This document shows positions 33,946 through 43,115 of a stretch of 64,000 nt of DNA, in pieces. Source of the stretch: JBGQOJ01 sp052119585 (GTDB lineage: Bacteria; Pseudomonadota; Alphaproteobacteria; Rhodobacterales; Rhodobacteraceae); contig NZ_JBGQOJ010000001.1 in assembly GCF_052119585.1 (NCBI RefSeq), positions 682,001 to 746,000 of the forward strand. Reading direction: 5' to 3'. The position numbers were made by a program, and so were the translations under genes. Under the pieces are notes generated by a model. The model was not told the origin of the DNA and searched no databases. It worked only from the letters and a program-made list of their open reading frames with translations. Position 1 is the stretch's first letter; each line of letters starts with the position of its first letter.

Positions 33946-33982
33946 CGCAGCCACGCGACCGCGCCGCGTTTGGATTGCGTCA
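33943..33982. terminator. inverted repeat between convergent genes, candidate bidirectional terminator
   Basis: TGACGCA (33943-33949) pairs with TGCGTCA (33976-33982), and an inner ACGCG/CGCGT pair extends the stem. The element spans both stop codons of the convergent binding-protein-like gene and the tyrosine kinase gene. No T run is visible on either side, so termination activity is uncertain. Confidence 0.45.
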
Positions 33983-36100
33983 CGCAACAATCTCGCCAGC
34001 GCCGTAGCCATTATAGTGATAGCTTTTTACCTTTGTTTCATCACGGTTCAGCACGACTATGATCGGGGTGCCCCTGCGGGCACTGTCAACCAGATCGGCA
34101 TGGCCATGACGCACATCGCCCACGCTCGTCGTCACATAGCCGACGCATTGAACAATCACGTCGGCACGTCGGGCAATGTAACGCGCATCGACGATCGGAA
34201 TAACAGGCGAGGTATCGACAATGACAATGTCCATTCCGTTGCAGGCGTCTTGCAGAATGTCGTCAAAGCGTTCGGAATCCAGCAGGCAATCCGTCGGCAT
34301 ATCGCTGCGCTCGCCACCCAGCACGACCTGCGCATCGGACAGGGGATCACCGATGTAATGAACCGGACCACCGGCCTGTTCCTTGAGGTGGTCAAGCAGC
34401 CCCGTTTGCCGTGGCAGCCCAAGATGATTGTGCAAACTCGGTTTTCGAAGATCCGCATCAATCAACAGGGTGCGCCTGCCCGCCATGGCATAGGTTCGCG
34501 CCAGGGCAAGGGCGATGGTCGTCTTACCCTCGCCCGGTATGCTTGACGAAACCATGATCACCGTGCAGGGGCCCTTGGCGTTGTGCATCTCGCCGTCGAT
34601 CCTTGACCTGACCCGCCGCAGGCTTTCCGAAAAGACGCATAGGGGCGCATTCACGACCCTGTCCGCAACAGAAAGCATACCCCGCTTTTCCCGCAGTGCA
34701 GGAACCGATGCAGGCACGGTTCCGGGCACAATATTCGCCAATTGAAGGGTCGAGGTGACGCCGCCGAAATAATATTCGTTTGCAAACGCCAGCCCGACCC
34801 CGAAGCCAAGCGAAACGATCACGGCCATCCCCAGAATAGCCCCTGCCTTGGGGAAACTCGGGTCAGCGGGGGCCAGAGCACGGGACACGATGCGGCCGTC
34901 GGCAACCTGCACCAACGCCTGACTTTCTACGTCGCGAAGACGGGACAACAGCATGCTATACTGGCGCTGGGCAACATCCGCCTCCTGTTGCAGGGCGTAA
35001 ATCTGGGCGACTGTGGCCGAAGACAAACTTCCCCCCAACACGGCCTGCCGGATTTGCGCGCGATAGTCGCCCGCCTCGTTCGTCAGCAGGCGAACATCGT
35101 CTTCCAACGCGCCGATCGCCACGGTTGCATAGCCCGAAATACTGTCGCCGATATCGGCAAGACGGGCACGCAGGTCGATGTCATCAGGGGTGCCCGCAAC
35201 CGAAGCGCCCAGCCTGACTTCCAACTGAAACCGTTGCTGCGCCAGTTCGGCCAATGCGTCATCCCCCAGCGATTGCACCAAAGACGCAACGTCATCGCGG
35301 GCCATTGCGCGCTGTGCATTCGCCGCCGTGCTTTCGGCGGTCTGGCGGGCCTTGTTTGCCCAGGACAGTTGCTCGCGCAGATCAACCAGATCGGAACTTC
35401 CTGTTTCAAGCTGCAATCGGGTCAGATTGGCGTCGATATAGGTGTCCAGCGTATTTTCGGATGCGGCCAGTTCGCTGCGCGACCGCTCAATCTGATCCCG
35501 AAGCAGTTGACCGGCAACAAGGGAGGCATCAATCTTGGACTGGACCTGAAGATCAATGTAAGTTTGCGCAAGCGTATTGGCCAGCTCTGCCGCGCGATCC
35601 GGCAGGCGCGAGGAAACCGAAACCGCCAAAATATAGGTCAGGCCGCGCCTGCGGATCGTGGTTGCCTTGTCAAACCTGTCCAATGTCTGGCGCACCAGCA
35701 TTGCGCCATCGCGGTCTTCCGGCCCCCACCCCCCTATCGCATGCATCAGCTTTTCGCCCAACCCAAGCTGTGGCCCGAATTCGGGGTCACGCATCAGATC
35801 AAGCTTTTCGGCCGTTGCCAGCGCCACGGTATCGGATCTCAGAATCTCGACTTCGCTTTCGACGCGGGCATTCTCGACAGAGCTTTGCGCAGAATACTGA
35901 TCGTCGGCGCGCAGCAGGTTCTTTTGCGAAGGATCGGCAAACAACAGCGCCGTCGCAGTATAAATCGGCGGCACAACAGAGACGTAAATCAGTGCCCCCC
36001 CCACGCCCAGAACCACCGACAAAGCGATCAGTCGCGCCTGACGCCGCACCAGTGAAGCGGCCTCATACACGGTGGGAAAGGTGTTCGGAAGTTGGTCCAT
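33980..36100 (-). CDS. polysaccharide co-polymerase/tyrosine kinase (Wzc-like BY-kinase)
   Basis: This 706-residue inner-membrane protein controls polysaccharide chain length and export. It has an N-terminal Wzz domain with a first membrane segment (LIALSVVLGVGGALIYVSVV), a long periplasmic coiled-coil region (about 180-420), a second membrane segment near AGAILGMAVIVSLGFGVGLA, and a C-terminal BY-kinase: Walker A SSIPGEGKTTIA, Walker A' LLIDADLRKPS and Walker B DIVIVDTSPVIPI. The tail carries Y694, Y696 and Y699 (SYHYNGYG), a short autophosphorylation-type cluster. It follows the ligase gene on the same strand, 15 bases away. No outer-membrane Wza-type gene is in the window. Confidence 0.92.
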   Translation of the reverse strand: MDQLPNTFPTVYEAASLVRRQARLIALSVVLGVGGALIYVSVVPPIYTATALLFADPSQKNLLRADDQYSAQSSVENARVESEVEILRSDTVALATAEKLDLMRDPEFGPQLGLGEKLMHAIGGWGPEDRDGAMLVRQTLDRFDKATTIRRRGLTYILAVSVSSRLPDRAAELANTLAQTYIDLQVQSKIDASLVAGQLLRDQIERSRSELAASENTLDTYIDANLTRLQLETGSSDLVDLREQLSWANKARQTAESTAANAQRAMARDDVASLVQSLGDDALAELAQQRFQLEVRLGASVAGTPDDIDLRARLADIGDSISGYATVAIGALEDDVRLLTNEAGDYRAQIRQAVLGGSLSSATVAQIYALQQEADVAQRQYSMLLSRLRDVESQALVQVADGRIVSRALAPADPSFPKAGAILGMAVIVSLGFGVGLAFANEYYFGGVTSTLQLANIVPGTVPASVPALREKRGMLSVADRVVNAPLCVFSESLRRVRSRIDGEMHNAKGPCTVIMVSSSIPGEGKTTIALALARTYAMAGRRTLLIDADLRKPSLHNHLGLPRQTGLLDHLKEQAGGPVHYIGDPLSDAQVVLGGERSDMPTDCLLDSERFDDILQDACNGMDIVIVDTSPVIPIVDARYIARRADVIVQCVGYVTTSVGDVRHGHADLVDSARRGTPIIVVLNRDETKVKSYHYNGYGAGEIVA

Positions 36101-36115
36101 AAAAGCCCTCTGATA

Positions 36116-37522
36116 CTAGACAACGTGGTTTTTTGGATGCCCTGGAACACCCGTCGGCTGCTGTGCTGGCAGGCGCGATAGACCAAGGGCGATCAGGGTC
36201 AGGAACAGGAAAACATTCGCCTCTATCTCAAGGCTGAAATCGACCATGGAATGCAACGCCGTCAAGGCGATCACCCCCATCGCGGCGACAATCTGGCCCT
36301 TGCCAGTCTCTGACCTTTGCACCGCTCGACGCAGGCGGACGGCAACACAGACCAACACAATGACCGGCAGCGACCCGAAAAGGATCCCCATCTCGACCCA
36401 AAGCGTCAGATAGCTGGAATGCGCGTAATCCCAGATCACGTCGCCGGGCAGGGATCGCTGGTGGAACAGCTCGAACGCGGGCGCAAACGCATCCAGCCCG
36501 TATCCCGACAGGGGCCGCTCGCGGATCATTGCGACAACCTGACGATACAGGTCCAATCGCGTTTCACTGTCCTTCATAATAAAGATGGATCGCCCCAGAA
36601 CGCTGGTCCAGGTGCGGGTTGCCATCAAGGTCAGAACCACCAGCACCGCAATACCTGCCCGCCACATCGCCGGGCGTTTTCCGCGCAGGGCCACGACACA
36701 ACCAAGGGCCGCGAATAGGCTGGCGGCGATGCCCATCCGCGATTGCGTTGCCAGTAACGCCAAAAGCATCGCCAACAGACACAACCACTGCACCAGAATC
36801 CCGACGGTTTCGGCACGCAAAAGCCGCACATCCCCGCCGCGTTTTTCCCGTGCAGACCAGCCATGATCGAAGGTGGTGCAAACACCAAGGACAAGCCCCA
36901 TTCCCATGAACGTCGCAAAGGAATTGCGGTTGATAAATGTGCCCGTCGCCGACCCCAGATATGCGGTCTTGGGCCCCCAAAAGAACCCCTCGCCCAAAAC
37001 GGTCAGGGACAACAAGGCCCAAAACCCGTGCGCCGTTAGCCCGGCAAACAGCCACCATGACATCCACCTGACGCGCGATGCGTTCCCCGCCACCTCTATC
37101 ACCAGCACAAAAAGCGCCACGTAGGAAAACTGACGCAAAGCGCCAAGCAGGCTGGCCGTCGGCACAAGGCTGATCGTTTCCGGGAAAAGCCCGGCTGGCA
37201 AAGGCAGACGCACCCAGTCCGGTGGAAGAAACCACGCCACGGCAAGGGTTTGGAACAGCGCCGCGACGGGTATCAAAAGCGCTGGCAAAAGGACGTTGTA
37301 ATGCCGTGCAATCTGCATCGGGCGTGATGGCGCGAGCCACAGCATCGCCACCACATAGCCCGTCAGAACCATGCCCAGAACTGGCGCGAACACCATCCAG
37401 ACAATCGGCCTGTTCGACCCCATCGGTATCGGGGCAATCAGCACAATGGCAATCAGGACAACGGCAATCACATCATGAACCCTGCCAACGACAGCCACGC
37501 GGGAATGGGCGTTGGCCGTCAT
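36116..37522 (-). CDS. O-antigen ligase/polymerase-like membrane protein
   Basis: This 468-residue protein has about ten to twelve membrane segments and the Wzy_C-type region: GTFINRNSFATFMGMGLVLG, a large periplasmic loop with SGYGLDAFAPAFELFHQRS and VIWDYAHSSYLTLWVEMG. The arginine- and histidine-containing loop fits WaaL/Wzy enzymes that act on undecaprenyl-linked glycans in the periplasm. Ligase and polymerase cannot be separated on sequence. The start overlaps the stop of the preceding gene by 4 bases, and the BY-kinase follows, so the three form one operon. Confidence 0.87.
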   Translation of the reverse strand: MTANAHSRVAVVGRVHDVIAVVLIAIVLIAPIPMGSNRPIVWMVFAPVLGMVLTGYVVAMLWLAPSRPMQIARHYNVLLPALLIPVAALFQTLAVAWFLPPDWVRLPLPAGLFPETISLVPTASLLGALRQFSYVALFVLVIEVAGNASRVRWMSWWLFAGLTAHGFWALLSLTVLGEGFFWGPKTAYLGSATGTFINRNSFATFMGMGLVLGVCTTFDHGWSAREKRGGDVRLLRAETVGILVQWLCLLAMLLALLATQSRMGIAASLFAALGCVVALRGKRPAMWRAGIAVLVVLTLMATRTWTSVLGRSIFIMKDSETRLDLYRQVVAMIRERPLSGYGLDAFAPAFELFHQRSLPGDVIWDYAHSSYLTLWVEMGILFGSLPVIVLVCVAVRLRRAVQRSETGKGQIVAAMGVIALTALHSMVDFSLEIEANVFLFLTLIALGLSRLPAQQPTGVPGHPKNHVV

Positions 37523-38256
37523 GTCTTTGCCTTGCGCGCCTGCGCCAGATCTTTGACGCTATCGACAAACCGCCGTTTCAGGGCAGGGGTCTGCCGTTCA
37601 ACCACTTGCAGGATCAGGTCGCGCGCCGCAGATGTGCGAAGATATGTTTCCGCAATATATCCGGCGGTGCCGTCAGCCACCAAAAGTAGCGAAATATCCG
37701 ATGCAAGGTGCGCCTTGTTTTCCGCCGACAAGGCCGCCCGCGCCGATAGGGCTAGATCCATACGCCGCGCCGCCAGCCAGCCTTCATTCGGCGCAGTAAT
37801 CCATGCGCGGTCCAGCGCCTTCTGGAACCCGCCAACGGCGCCCGATTGAAAAAGGGACACTGCCACCGCATAATGCGCGACGGCAAGGGTCGGGCTGTCG
37901 GCCAGCACCGCGCGGGCAAGCCGAAGGCAATCATCGGCAAGATCCCGGCGGATTGCTGTGGGATAGACCAGAACACGCAGCGACGTCTGACTGTTCGCGC
38001 ATCGTGACATCCGGGAATAGATGGATCGAACCGACAATGCCTTTCCATCCACCGGAGGCGTCTCCGCAACATCAAGGTGATGCGGCGTAACCAAGGTTTT
38101 ATATTCGGCCCAGCCCGCTTTGCCCGAAACCCCTGCCAAAACAGATGCACAGACAAGTATCGCGGCTTTTGTGCATTGGTTGCGAATTGGAAAACCCCGC
38201 CATGAAAAATACAATTGTTCCGGGCCGACCTGCGCCGACACCCACAGGATTTTCAC
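37519..38256 (-). CDS. exported helical protein of unknown function in the polysaccharide operon
   Basis: I do not recognise this family. The frame opens with GTG at 38256 and no good ribosome site. A hydrophobic segment (AAILVCASVLAGVSG) at residues 30-45 looks like a signal peptide, so a later start such as the TTG at 38214 may be the real one. The rest is alanine- and leucine-rich and helical, with TPR-like spacing (DDCLRLARAVLADSPTLAVA, YAVAVSLFQSGAVGGFQKAL). It is the first gene of the operon with the ligase and BY-kinase and overlaps the ligase by 4 bases, so a periplasmic accessory role in polysaccharide assembly is plausible. Confidence 0.65.
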   Translation of the reverse strand: MKILWVSAQVGPEQLYFSWRGFPIRNQCTKAAILVCASVLAGVSGKAGWAEYKTLVTPHHLDVAETPPVDGKALSVRSIYSRMSRCANSQTSLRVLVYPTAIRRDLADDCLRLARAVLADSPTLAVAHYAVAVSLFQSGAVGGFQKALDRAWITAPNEGWLAARRMDLALSARAALSAENKAHLASDISLLLVADGTAGYIAETYLRTSAARDLILQVVERQTPALKRRFVDSVKDLAQARKAKT

Positions 38257-38263
38257 AGCAACT

Positions 38264-38278
38264 TTAACAAAATCTTAA
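38264..38278. promoter_or_regulatory. perfect CtrA-type site in the divergent promoter
   Basis: TTAA-N7-TTAA (spacer CAAAATC) matches the CtrA consensus exactly. It lies between the divergent polysaccharide operon (start 38256 or slightly downstream) and the small secreted-protein gene (start 38376). CtrA in Rhodobacterales controls motility, surface properties and gene-transfer-agent genes. A chance match is possible in such an AT-rich spacer, and binding is inferred. Confidence 0.55.
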
Positions 38279-38375
38279 TTACTATAAAGCCACCTTAAGT
38301 TGTGTGAAGAAAATTGAAAACGTTGCAGCCTGTTTGTTCACTTTGCACAGGCAGCACAGCGTCCGGGAGCGTCAG

Positions 38376-38795
38376 ATGAGAAACATTTTTGCGCCGATCA
38401 CCCTGGCCGTAGGCCTTTCAGGTATCGCCGCCGGCCCTTCTTTTGCTCAAACTGCAAGGTTTGACATCAGCGAACTGGAAGCAGGCTGTGCCGGTGCCGC
38501 AAGCGAGTGCCAAGCGGTCATTGTCCGCATGATTCAGCAGTTGCAGGCCGATGCATTGGCGCCAGAGCAGTTGAACACCCGGCTTGGCATGCTGGCGTCC
38601 GGCATTATCACCGCAGCGCAGACATCACCGGGAACATCTGCCGTGCAACGGCTGGCCGGGGCCCTTAGGGCCGTTGCCGCCGCCTCGACCGACGCCGCGC
38701 AAACGGCTTCTATCCGCAGCGTGGCGCAAGAGGTCGCGCGCGGCAACGCCAGCCGGATCGACATTATCACCGCCTTTAGCGCCAGTCCGGCCTAG
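38376..38795 (+). CDS. small secreted protein of unknown function
   Basis: This 139-residue protein has a clear signal peptide (MRNIFAPITLAVGLSGIAAG, cut after PSFA) and a short mature part of about 110 residues with one cysteine pair (GCAGAASEC) and alanine-rich helices. I do not recognise the family. The ATG at 38376 was preferred over an in-frame start 72 bases upstream because a GGGAG box precedes it and it places the signal peptide at the N-terminus. It is divergent from the polysaccharide operon and shares the CtrA-type promoter region. Its position suggests a periplasmic or extracellular role. Confidence 0.65.
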   Translation: MRNIFAPITLAVGLSGIAAGPSFAQTARFDISELEAGCAGAASECQAVIVRMIQQLQADALAPEQLNTRLGMLASGIITAAQTSPGTSAVQRLAGALRAVAAASTDAAQTASIRSVAQEVARGNASRIDIITAFSASPA

Positions 38796-38823
38796 GCGGC
38801 GACACCAATGGCCCGAGATACAA

Positions 38824-39327
38824 TCACGCCGGACACTCGGTCACGCCCATATGGATCAGTTCCAGACCCGAAATCGCGAAGAAACCGACAGTTACAGTTC
38901 TGCCTGTTTGCAAATACCACCGCCGCAAAGGTTCAGGGTAATAAGTGGCGATCAGCCGCGACCAGTGTTCAAAATCGGCCGTGGGTAATGCAATTCCATA
39001 GCTGCCAGAGCTTGGCCCGTGAAACCCGAATTGCGCGTCCGGTGCGACACAGGTTCGATCCAACCCCAGATACAGGGTGCATGCAGACACGCAATACCCC
39101 GCCCGGATTTCAACAACCTGCCGCGATGCCCGAAGGCGCTCGATCTGCTGCATTCTGTCCAGAACATTGCCGCCGCGGTCGTCTACAACCACGATCCTGC
39201 CAAGGCGATCAACGGCCTGTGCTGGCCCAGCCAGAAATACCGCCGCAAAAAGCGTGGCGGCCAGTCTTGTCCTTGCAGATCCGCGTAAATCGCGCGGAAC
39301 CGCACCGAAAACCCGGTGACGTTGCAT
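38824..39327 (-). CDS. periplasmic ClpP/crotonase-fold protein (COG3904-like)
   Basis: This 167-residue protein has an N-terminal hydrophobic export segment (RLAATLFAAVFLAGPAQA) and a small ClpP-like core: GRIVVVDDRGGN, IRAGYCVSACTLYLGLDRTC and AQFGFHGPSSG. S81 in the SACT turn and H103 in FHGP are at the positions of a ClpP-type Ser-His pair, so a periplasmic serine hydrolase is possible. The start at 39327 was chosen because it places the export segment within the first 40 residues; a longer frame exists. It is convergent with the small secreted gene and divergent from the glycosyltransferase operon. Confidence 0.65.
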   Translation of the reverse strand: MQRHRVFGAVPRDLRGSARTRLAATLFAAVFLAGPAQAVDRLGRIVVVDDRGGNVLDRMQQIERLRASRQVVEIRAGYCVSACTLYLGLDRTCVAPDAQFGFHGPSSGSYGIALPTADFEHWSRLIATYYPEPLRRWYLQTGRTVTVGFFAISGLELIHMGVTECPA

Positions 39328-39455
39328 GACTATTCCCCAAATTGACGTTCCAACCAATGGCTGGATAAACGGCAAGCCCACCTCACCCTTTAGATTGATG
39401 ACACCGCAAACCGGTAAAAGAATACTTGCCGACGGGTGCGCATTCTTCGGTGGAT

Positions 39456-39470
39456 TTAACTGGAACTTTA
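39456..39470. promoter_or_regulatory. near-consensus CtrA-type site before the glycosyltransferase operon
   Basis: TTAA-N7-TTTA (spacer CTGGAAC) matches seven of eight conserved CtrA positions and lies 22 bases before the start of the GT2 gene. It is the second such site within 1.2 kb. Position close to the start codon would fit repression as well as activation. This is a motif match only. Confidence 0.4.
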
Positions 39471-39491
39471 CGAAAATCGTGAGGGCACTGG

Positions 39492-40400
39492 ATGTCAGGT
39501 AAAAGAAACGCCGCCAAAGCGCCAAAGCCCCCGATCTATGCCGTGCTGATGACGCTTTATGAAAAGGATAACCCGGCCCATTTCGAGATCGCGGTCGCGT
39601 CGATCGAGGCACAGGACACTGCTACAGCCGCCATCCGCATTTATCTATGTATCGACGGGCCGTTGCGGCCCTATCAAGACGACTGGATATCCGCGAACAA
39701 GGTGCGGTTTTTCAGGATTCTGCGCAATCCGAAAAACCTTGGCCTTGCCGCATCACTGAACATCCTTATCGAAAGCCTGGGGAACGAAACCCTTGTTTTC
39801 CGCATGGATAGTGACGATTTCTCCCTTCCTGACAGGTTCCGAAAACAGGCCGAATTCCTTGAAAACCATCCCGATGTTGCCTTGGTCGGGTGTCAGGCGC
39901 ACGATATGGACGCAAATGGTAACTGCACCGGAACCCGCATTTTTGCAACGAACCCCGATGCGGTTGCCGACCTTTTGTACCGGATGACGCCCGTGCTGCA
40001 TCCAACGTTCTGCATGCGTCGCCGCATTCTGCGCGACCCGGTCATCCGCTATCCGAAGGCCTATCTGACAGAGGATCTGGCCTTTCTGATCACCTTGGTC
40101 CGGCAAGGCCACGCAATCGCCAACCATCCCGAGATCCTGTTCCATTGGCGGACAGGGCCACATTTCTTTGCGCGGCGCAGTTCTGTTCGCCGTGGCCTTG
40201 TTGAATTGCTTTGGTTCACGCGGGCGCTTTGGCTTCGAAAAGGGGTCTTCACGCCGCACTACATTTTCCCCCTTATGCGGTTCGGGCTTCGCTGTATTCC
40301 GAACGCGGCAATGCGCCTGATCTATCGATCGGGGTTACGAGAGATTGTGATGCGCAGCGCAGACATTGACCCTTCAAACGCCGATGCCCTTCGTGAATAG
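39492..40400 (+). CDS. family 2 glycosyltransferase
   Basis: This 302-residue cytosolic enzyme has the GT-A fold of GT2: YAVLMTLYEKDNPAHFEIAV at the N-terminus, the nucleotide-sugar metal motif D106-S-D108 in FRMDSDDFS, and LTEDLAFLITLVRQGHAI with the ED pair supplying the catalytic base. The C-terminal third is basic and may associate with the membrane. It starts after a GAGGG box and leads a four-gene polysaccharide operon. The sugar donor cannot be told from sequence. Confidence 0.88.
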   Translation: MSGKRNAAKAPKPPIYAVLMTLYEKDNPAHFEIAVASIEAQDTATAAIRIYLCIDGPLRPYQDDWISANKVRFFRILRNPKNLGLAASLNILIESLGNETLVFRMDSDDFSLPDRFRKQAEFLENHPDVALVGCQAHDMDANGNCTGTRIFATNPDAVADLLYRMTPVLHPTFCMRRRILRDPVIRYPKAYLTEDLAFLITLVRQGHAIANHPEILFHWRTGPHFFARRSSVRRGLVELLWFTRALWLRKGVFTPHYIFPLMRFGLRCIPNAAMRLIYRSGLREIVMRSADIDPSNADALRE

Positions 40401-41787
40401 CGCCAGTCACGTTCAGGCAAAAGACCCCGGTCTTCTGCTTTGTTTCCTTTGTGGGCTGTTCATTCTGACCGTTCCCTTCAGCGGGATTGTCAAAGCTGGT
40501 TTCTTTGGAAATTTCGACACTAATCTGGCGCTTATTCCCCTTTTTCTTGCCCTTCCCGCACTGGGCATATCGGGCAGGCTTAGCCATGCCTTGACCTGTG
40601 GCAGCACCCCCGCGCAATATCTTCGATGGGTGTTGGGGTTTTTTGTTCTATGCGCGCTGCTGACCGCCCTGAACGGTGTACGGCTTAGTGCGCAAGGCCT
40701 GTCCGCCTATGGCCTAGATCCGCTCTCGAAGTCATTGGTCACCATGATCGCCCCCCTGTTTATCGCAACGCTGGTGCTGGTGTCTTTCACAATAGGCACA
40801 GCCCTGCCGACGCGGGTTTTTCAGCGGCTGATCGAAGCCTGCTTTGCCCTTTTCATCGGCTACACGATCCTTCAGCTTTGCTCTGCCCTTGCGCCCAACC
40901 CGGTCTATGACGCCTTGCGCGGTTTCTTCGAGGGCGCGCGCGGGATCACGACACAGGCCTATTCGGTTCAGTTCCAGCGCCTGAACGGCCCAACCATGGA
41001 ACCTGCGGAACTGGCAAAGACAGTTCTGTTGTTTTTCATTCCGTGGCTGGTCTTTCCCGCCTATGGGCCGCCCCGCACCCTGCGCCTTGTTCTGGCAATT
41101 CTGATCGTAATCGCATCTGCATCCCTGATCGGGATTTTGTCTCTGTCGCTTGTCTTCGCGCATCTTCTGTTCGCCAACGGCTCTGCACGGCGCACACGGA
41201 CGTCAGTGTTTCTGGCGGCCTTTGTCATGGTTGTGACCCTGCCGCTGTATCAGGATCTGATATTTGGCAGGATGGCCGAACGGTTTGGGTCCGGCACAAT
41301 CGACGAATCCGCATTGATCCGCTATTCCTACAACAAGGTTGCCCTGTCCCTCGTCCTGCAAAACCCGTTTGTCGGTCTGGGCTGGTCCAACGAGATCTTC
41401 TTTTTCCCGGACCGGATCGGCGACATCGCTGGCCTGTATGAGGTGCAACAGGACATCGCGACCGGAAACGCACTGACCGCCAAAAGCCTGGTTCTAAGAC
41501 TGATGATGTATTCGGGGCTGCCGGGCTTTCTGACCCTTATCGCGGCGACCTTTGCAATGCTTCGCATGCCCGCGCAGGCATACTCGTACGACGTCAGGCG
41601 CTTGCGACTGGTGTTTCTGACGTTAGCGGTTTCGGGCACACTGGATGGCGGAATCCTCACGTCTTTCTACCTGTGGGCCGGACCGGCGCTGTGCCTTGGT
41701 GTTGCGTCAAAACAGGCGCTTCAGGCAAAGGCCGGCATGCGGGAACCAACCCAAGCGCGGCACCCGATTTTACAGGCCATCCAATAA
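40384..41787 (+). CDS. Wzy-like polysaccharide polymerase/ligase membrane protein
   Basis: This 467-residue protein has about eleven membrane segments (LLLCFLCGLFILTVPFSGIV, LVLAILIVIASASLIGILSL, others) and a periplasmic loop with GRMAERFGSGTIDESALIRYS and LQNPFVGLGWSNE, resembling the Wzy_C loop. It is the second such enzyme in the locus; the first, on the opposite strand, is a better ligase match, so this one could be the polymerase (inference). Start: the ATG at 40384 overlaps the glycosyltransferase stop by 17 bases; a TTG 18 bases upstream is possible. Confidence 0.8.
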   Translation: MPFVNSASHVQAKDPGLLLCFLCGLFILTVPFSGIVKAGFFGNFDTNLALIPLFLALPALGISGRLSHALTCGSTPAQYLRWVLGFFVLCALLTALNGVRLSAQGLSAYGLDPLSKSLVTMIAPLFIATLVLVSFTIGTALPTRVFQRLIEACFALFIGYTILQLCSALAPNPVYDALRGFFEGARGITTQAYSVQFQRLNGPTMEPAELAKTVLLFFIPWLVFPAYGPPRTLRLVLAILIVIASASLIGILSLSLVFAHLLFANGSARRTRTSVFLAAFVMVVTLPLYQDLIFGRMAERFGSGTIDESALIRYSYNKVALSLVLQNPFVGLGWSNEIFFFPDRIGDIAGLYEVQQDIATGNALTAKSLVLRLMMYSGLPGFLTLIAATFAMLRMPAQAYSYDVRRLRLVFLTLAVSGTLDGGILTSFYLWAGPALCLGVASKQALQAKAGMREPTQARHPILQAIQ

Positions 41788-41801
41788 AACCGGATCGCGC
41801 C

Positions 41802-43115
41802 TTGCCCGCCAAACCGCGTCTTGTCCTTGGCGCAGCCTACATGCTTGCCCTAAGGGCGGGATCAGCCGTCGCAAGTTATCTGAGCATTGTTCTGCTCGGG
41901 CGCTGGATGGCCCCGTATGACTACGGTCAATTCGCAGCGACCCTGTCGGCTCTTGCCCTGCTCACATCAGTTTTATCGCTTGGAATGCCCATGACCATCC
42001 TTCGGTTTCTGGGAGAGTATTCTGCCCGAAAAGACTTTCTTCTTGCCCGTGGGTTAATCTCTGCCGGGCTACGGCTTTCTTGGGGTGGCGGCACGGTCTT
42101 TGCTGTGGCGGGCGGAATTTCGATCAGCCTTGCCTATTGGATCAACACCCCGGGCGCCGACCCGGGTGCGGCGCTTTTGGGGCTCTTTCTGCTTCCGCCA
42201 GCAATCGCGATAGATGTGCAGGGCGCGGTTCTGCGGTCGCGGGGCGACATGTTCTGGGCCATTACCCCCAGAGACCTGATCTGGCGTATCGTTCTGATCG
42301 GATTGGGCTGGTGGGTGGCGCAGGCCTATGGCCCCGGTGCCCAGTTCATACCGCTTGTCATTGCGGCAACCCTTGCCCTTTGGGTTCTGGCGCTGGGGCA
42401 ACTTCTGCTGCTGTCAAATCGCAGCCCCCTGCCCGTCACAAAGGCGAAACCGCAAAAAGACCTGCGGCTTTGGGCCAGTGTTGCCTGGCCAATCTGGATG
42501 ACAAATATCGCCGGTATCGCCAGTGCCAATCTTGATACAATCTGCGTGGCCCTTCTGATGCCCGTCGAAATTACCGGCCTCTATTTCGCGGCCTCCCGCA
42601 CAGCGGCGCTGCCGTCTTTTTCCCTGAATGCGGTGAACCTGATGATCGGCCCAATGATTCCGCGTGCCAATTACGCCCGGGACAGGGTCACGCTTCAGCG
42701 GCTGTTGGGCTTTGGCGCCGTTATGGCATTCGTGCCTGCGGTGCTGGCTGTTCTGGCCTGCGTGCTTTACGGCGCGCAAATCCTGAGCCTGTTCGGCAAG
42801 GGTTTTGCAGCGATGAGAACAGAGCTGATCCTGCTGTCCCTTGCCCAGATGATCAACGCTGCGACAGGCAGCGCAGAGCTCTTGCTCAACATGACCGGTC
42901 ATCAACGCCAAAGCGCGCGCATCGCGGGACTGTCTATCGCGGTGGGTTGCCTGACTGTCCCCCCCGCCGTCTTGGCCTTTGGAACACTGGGCGCGGCCAG
43001 CGTCATTTGCGGCATTGTGACGACGGTCAACATCTGCCTTTGGCGATCGGCACTACGCCATACTGGCTATGATACCTCGATCATTCCCCTTCTCAAATCG
43101 GGCGCAAAACCATGA
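41802..43115 (+). CDS. polysaccharide flippase (Wzx/MATE-like)
   Basis: This protein of about 437 residues has twelve to fourteen hydrophobic segments in the pattern of the MOP superfamily: LALRAGSAVASYLSIVLLGR at the start, MTNIAGIASANLDTICVALL in the middle, and paired segments to the end. It would move lipid-linked repeat units across the inner membrane. The start is uncertain: a TTG at 41802 follows the Wzy gene by 14 bases, while the first ATG is at 41841 and a GTG at 41673 would overlap Wzy. The stop overlaps the next gene by 4 bases. Confidence 0.83.
   Translation: MPAKPRLVLGAAYMLALRAGSAVASYLSIVLLGRWMAPYDYGQFAATLSALALLTSVLSLGMPMTILRFLGEYSARKDFLLARGLISAGLRLSWGGGTVFAVAGGISISLAYWINTPGADPGAALLGLFLLPPAIAIDVQGAVLRSRGDMFWAITPRDLIWRIVLIGLGWWVAQAYGPGAQFIPLVIAATLALWVLALGQLLLLSNRSPLPVTKAKPQKDLRLWASVAWPIWMTNIAGIASANLDTICVALLMPVEITGLYFAASRTAALPSFSLNAVNLMIGPMIPRANYARDRVTLQRLLGFGAVMAFVPAVLAVLACVLYGAQILSLFGKGFAAMRTELILLSLAQMINAATGSAELLLNMTGHQRQSARIAGLSIAVGCLTVPPAVLAFGTLGAASVICGIVTTVNICLWRSALRHTGYDTSIIPLLKSGAKP

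Noticed and set aside
34742..36055. A 437-codon plus-strand frame antisense to the tyrosine kinase
   Set aside because: The BY-kinase on the minus strand is complete; the antisense frame has shadow composition.
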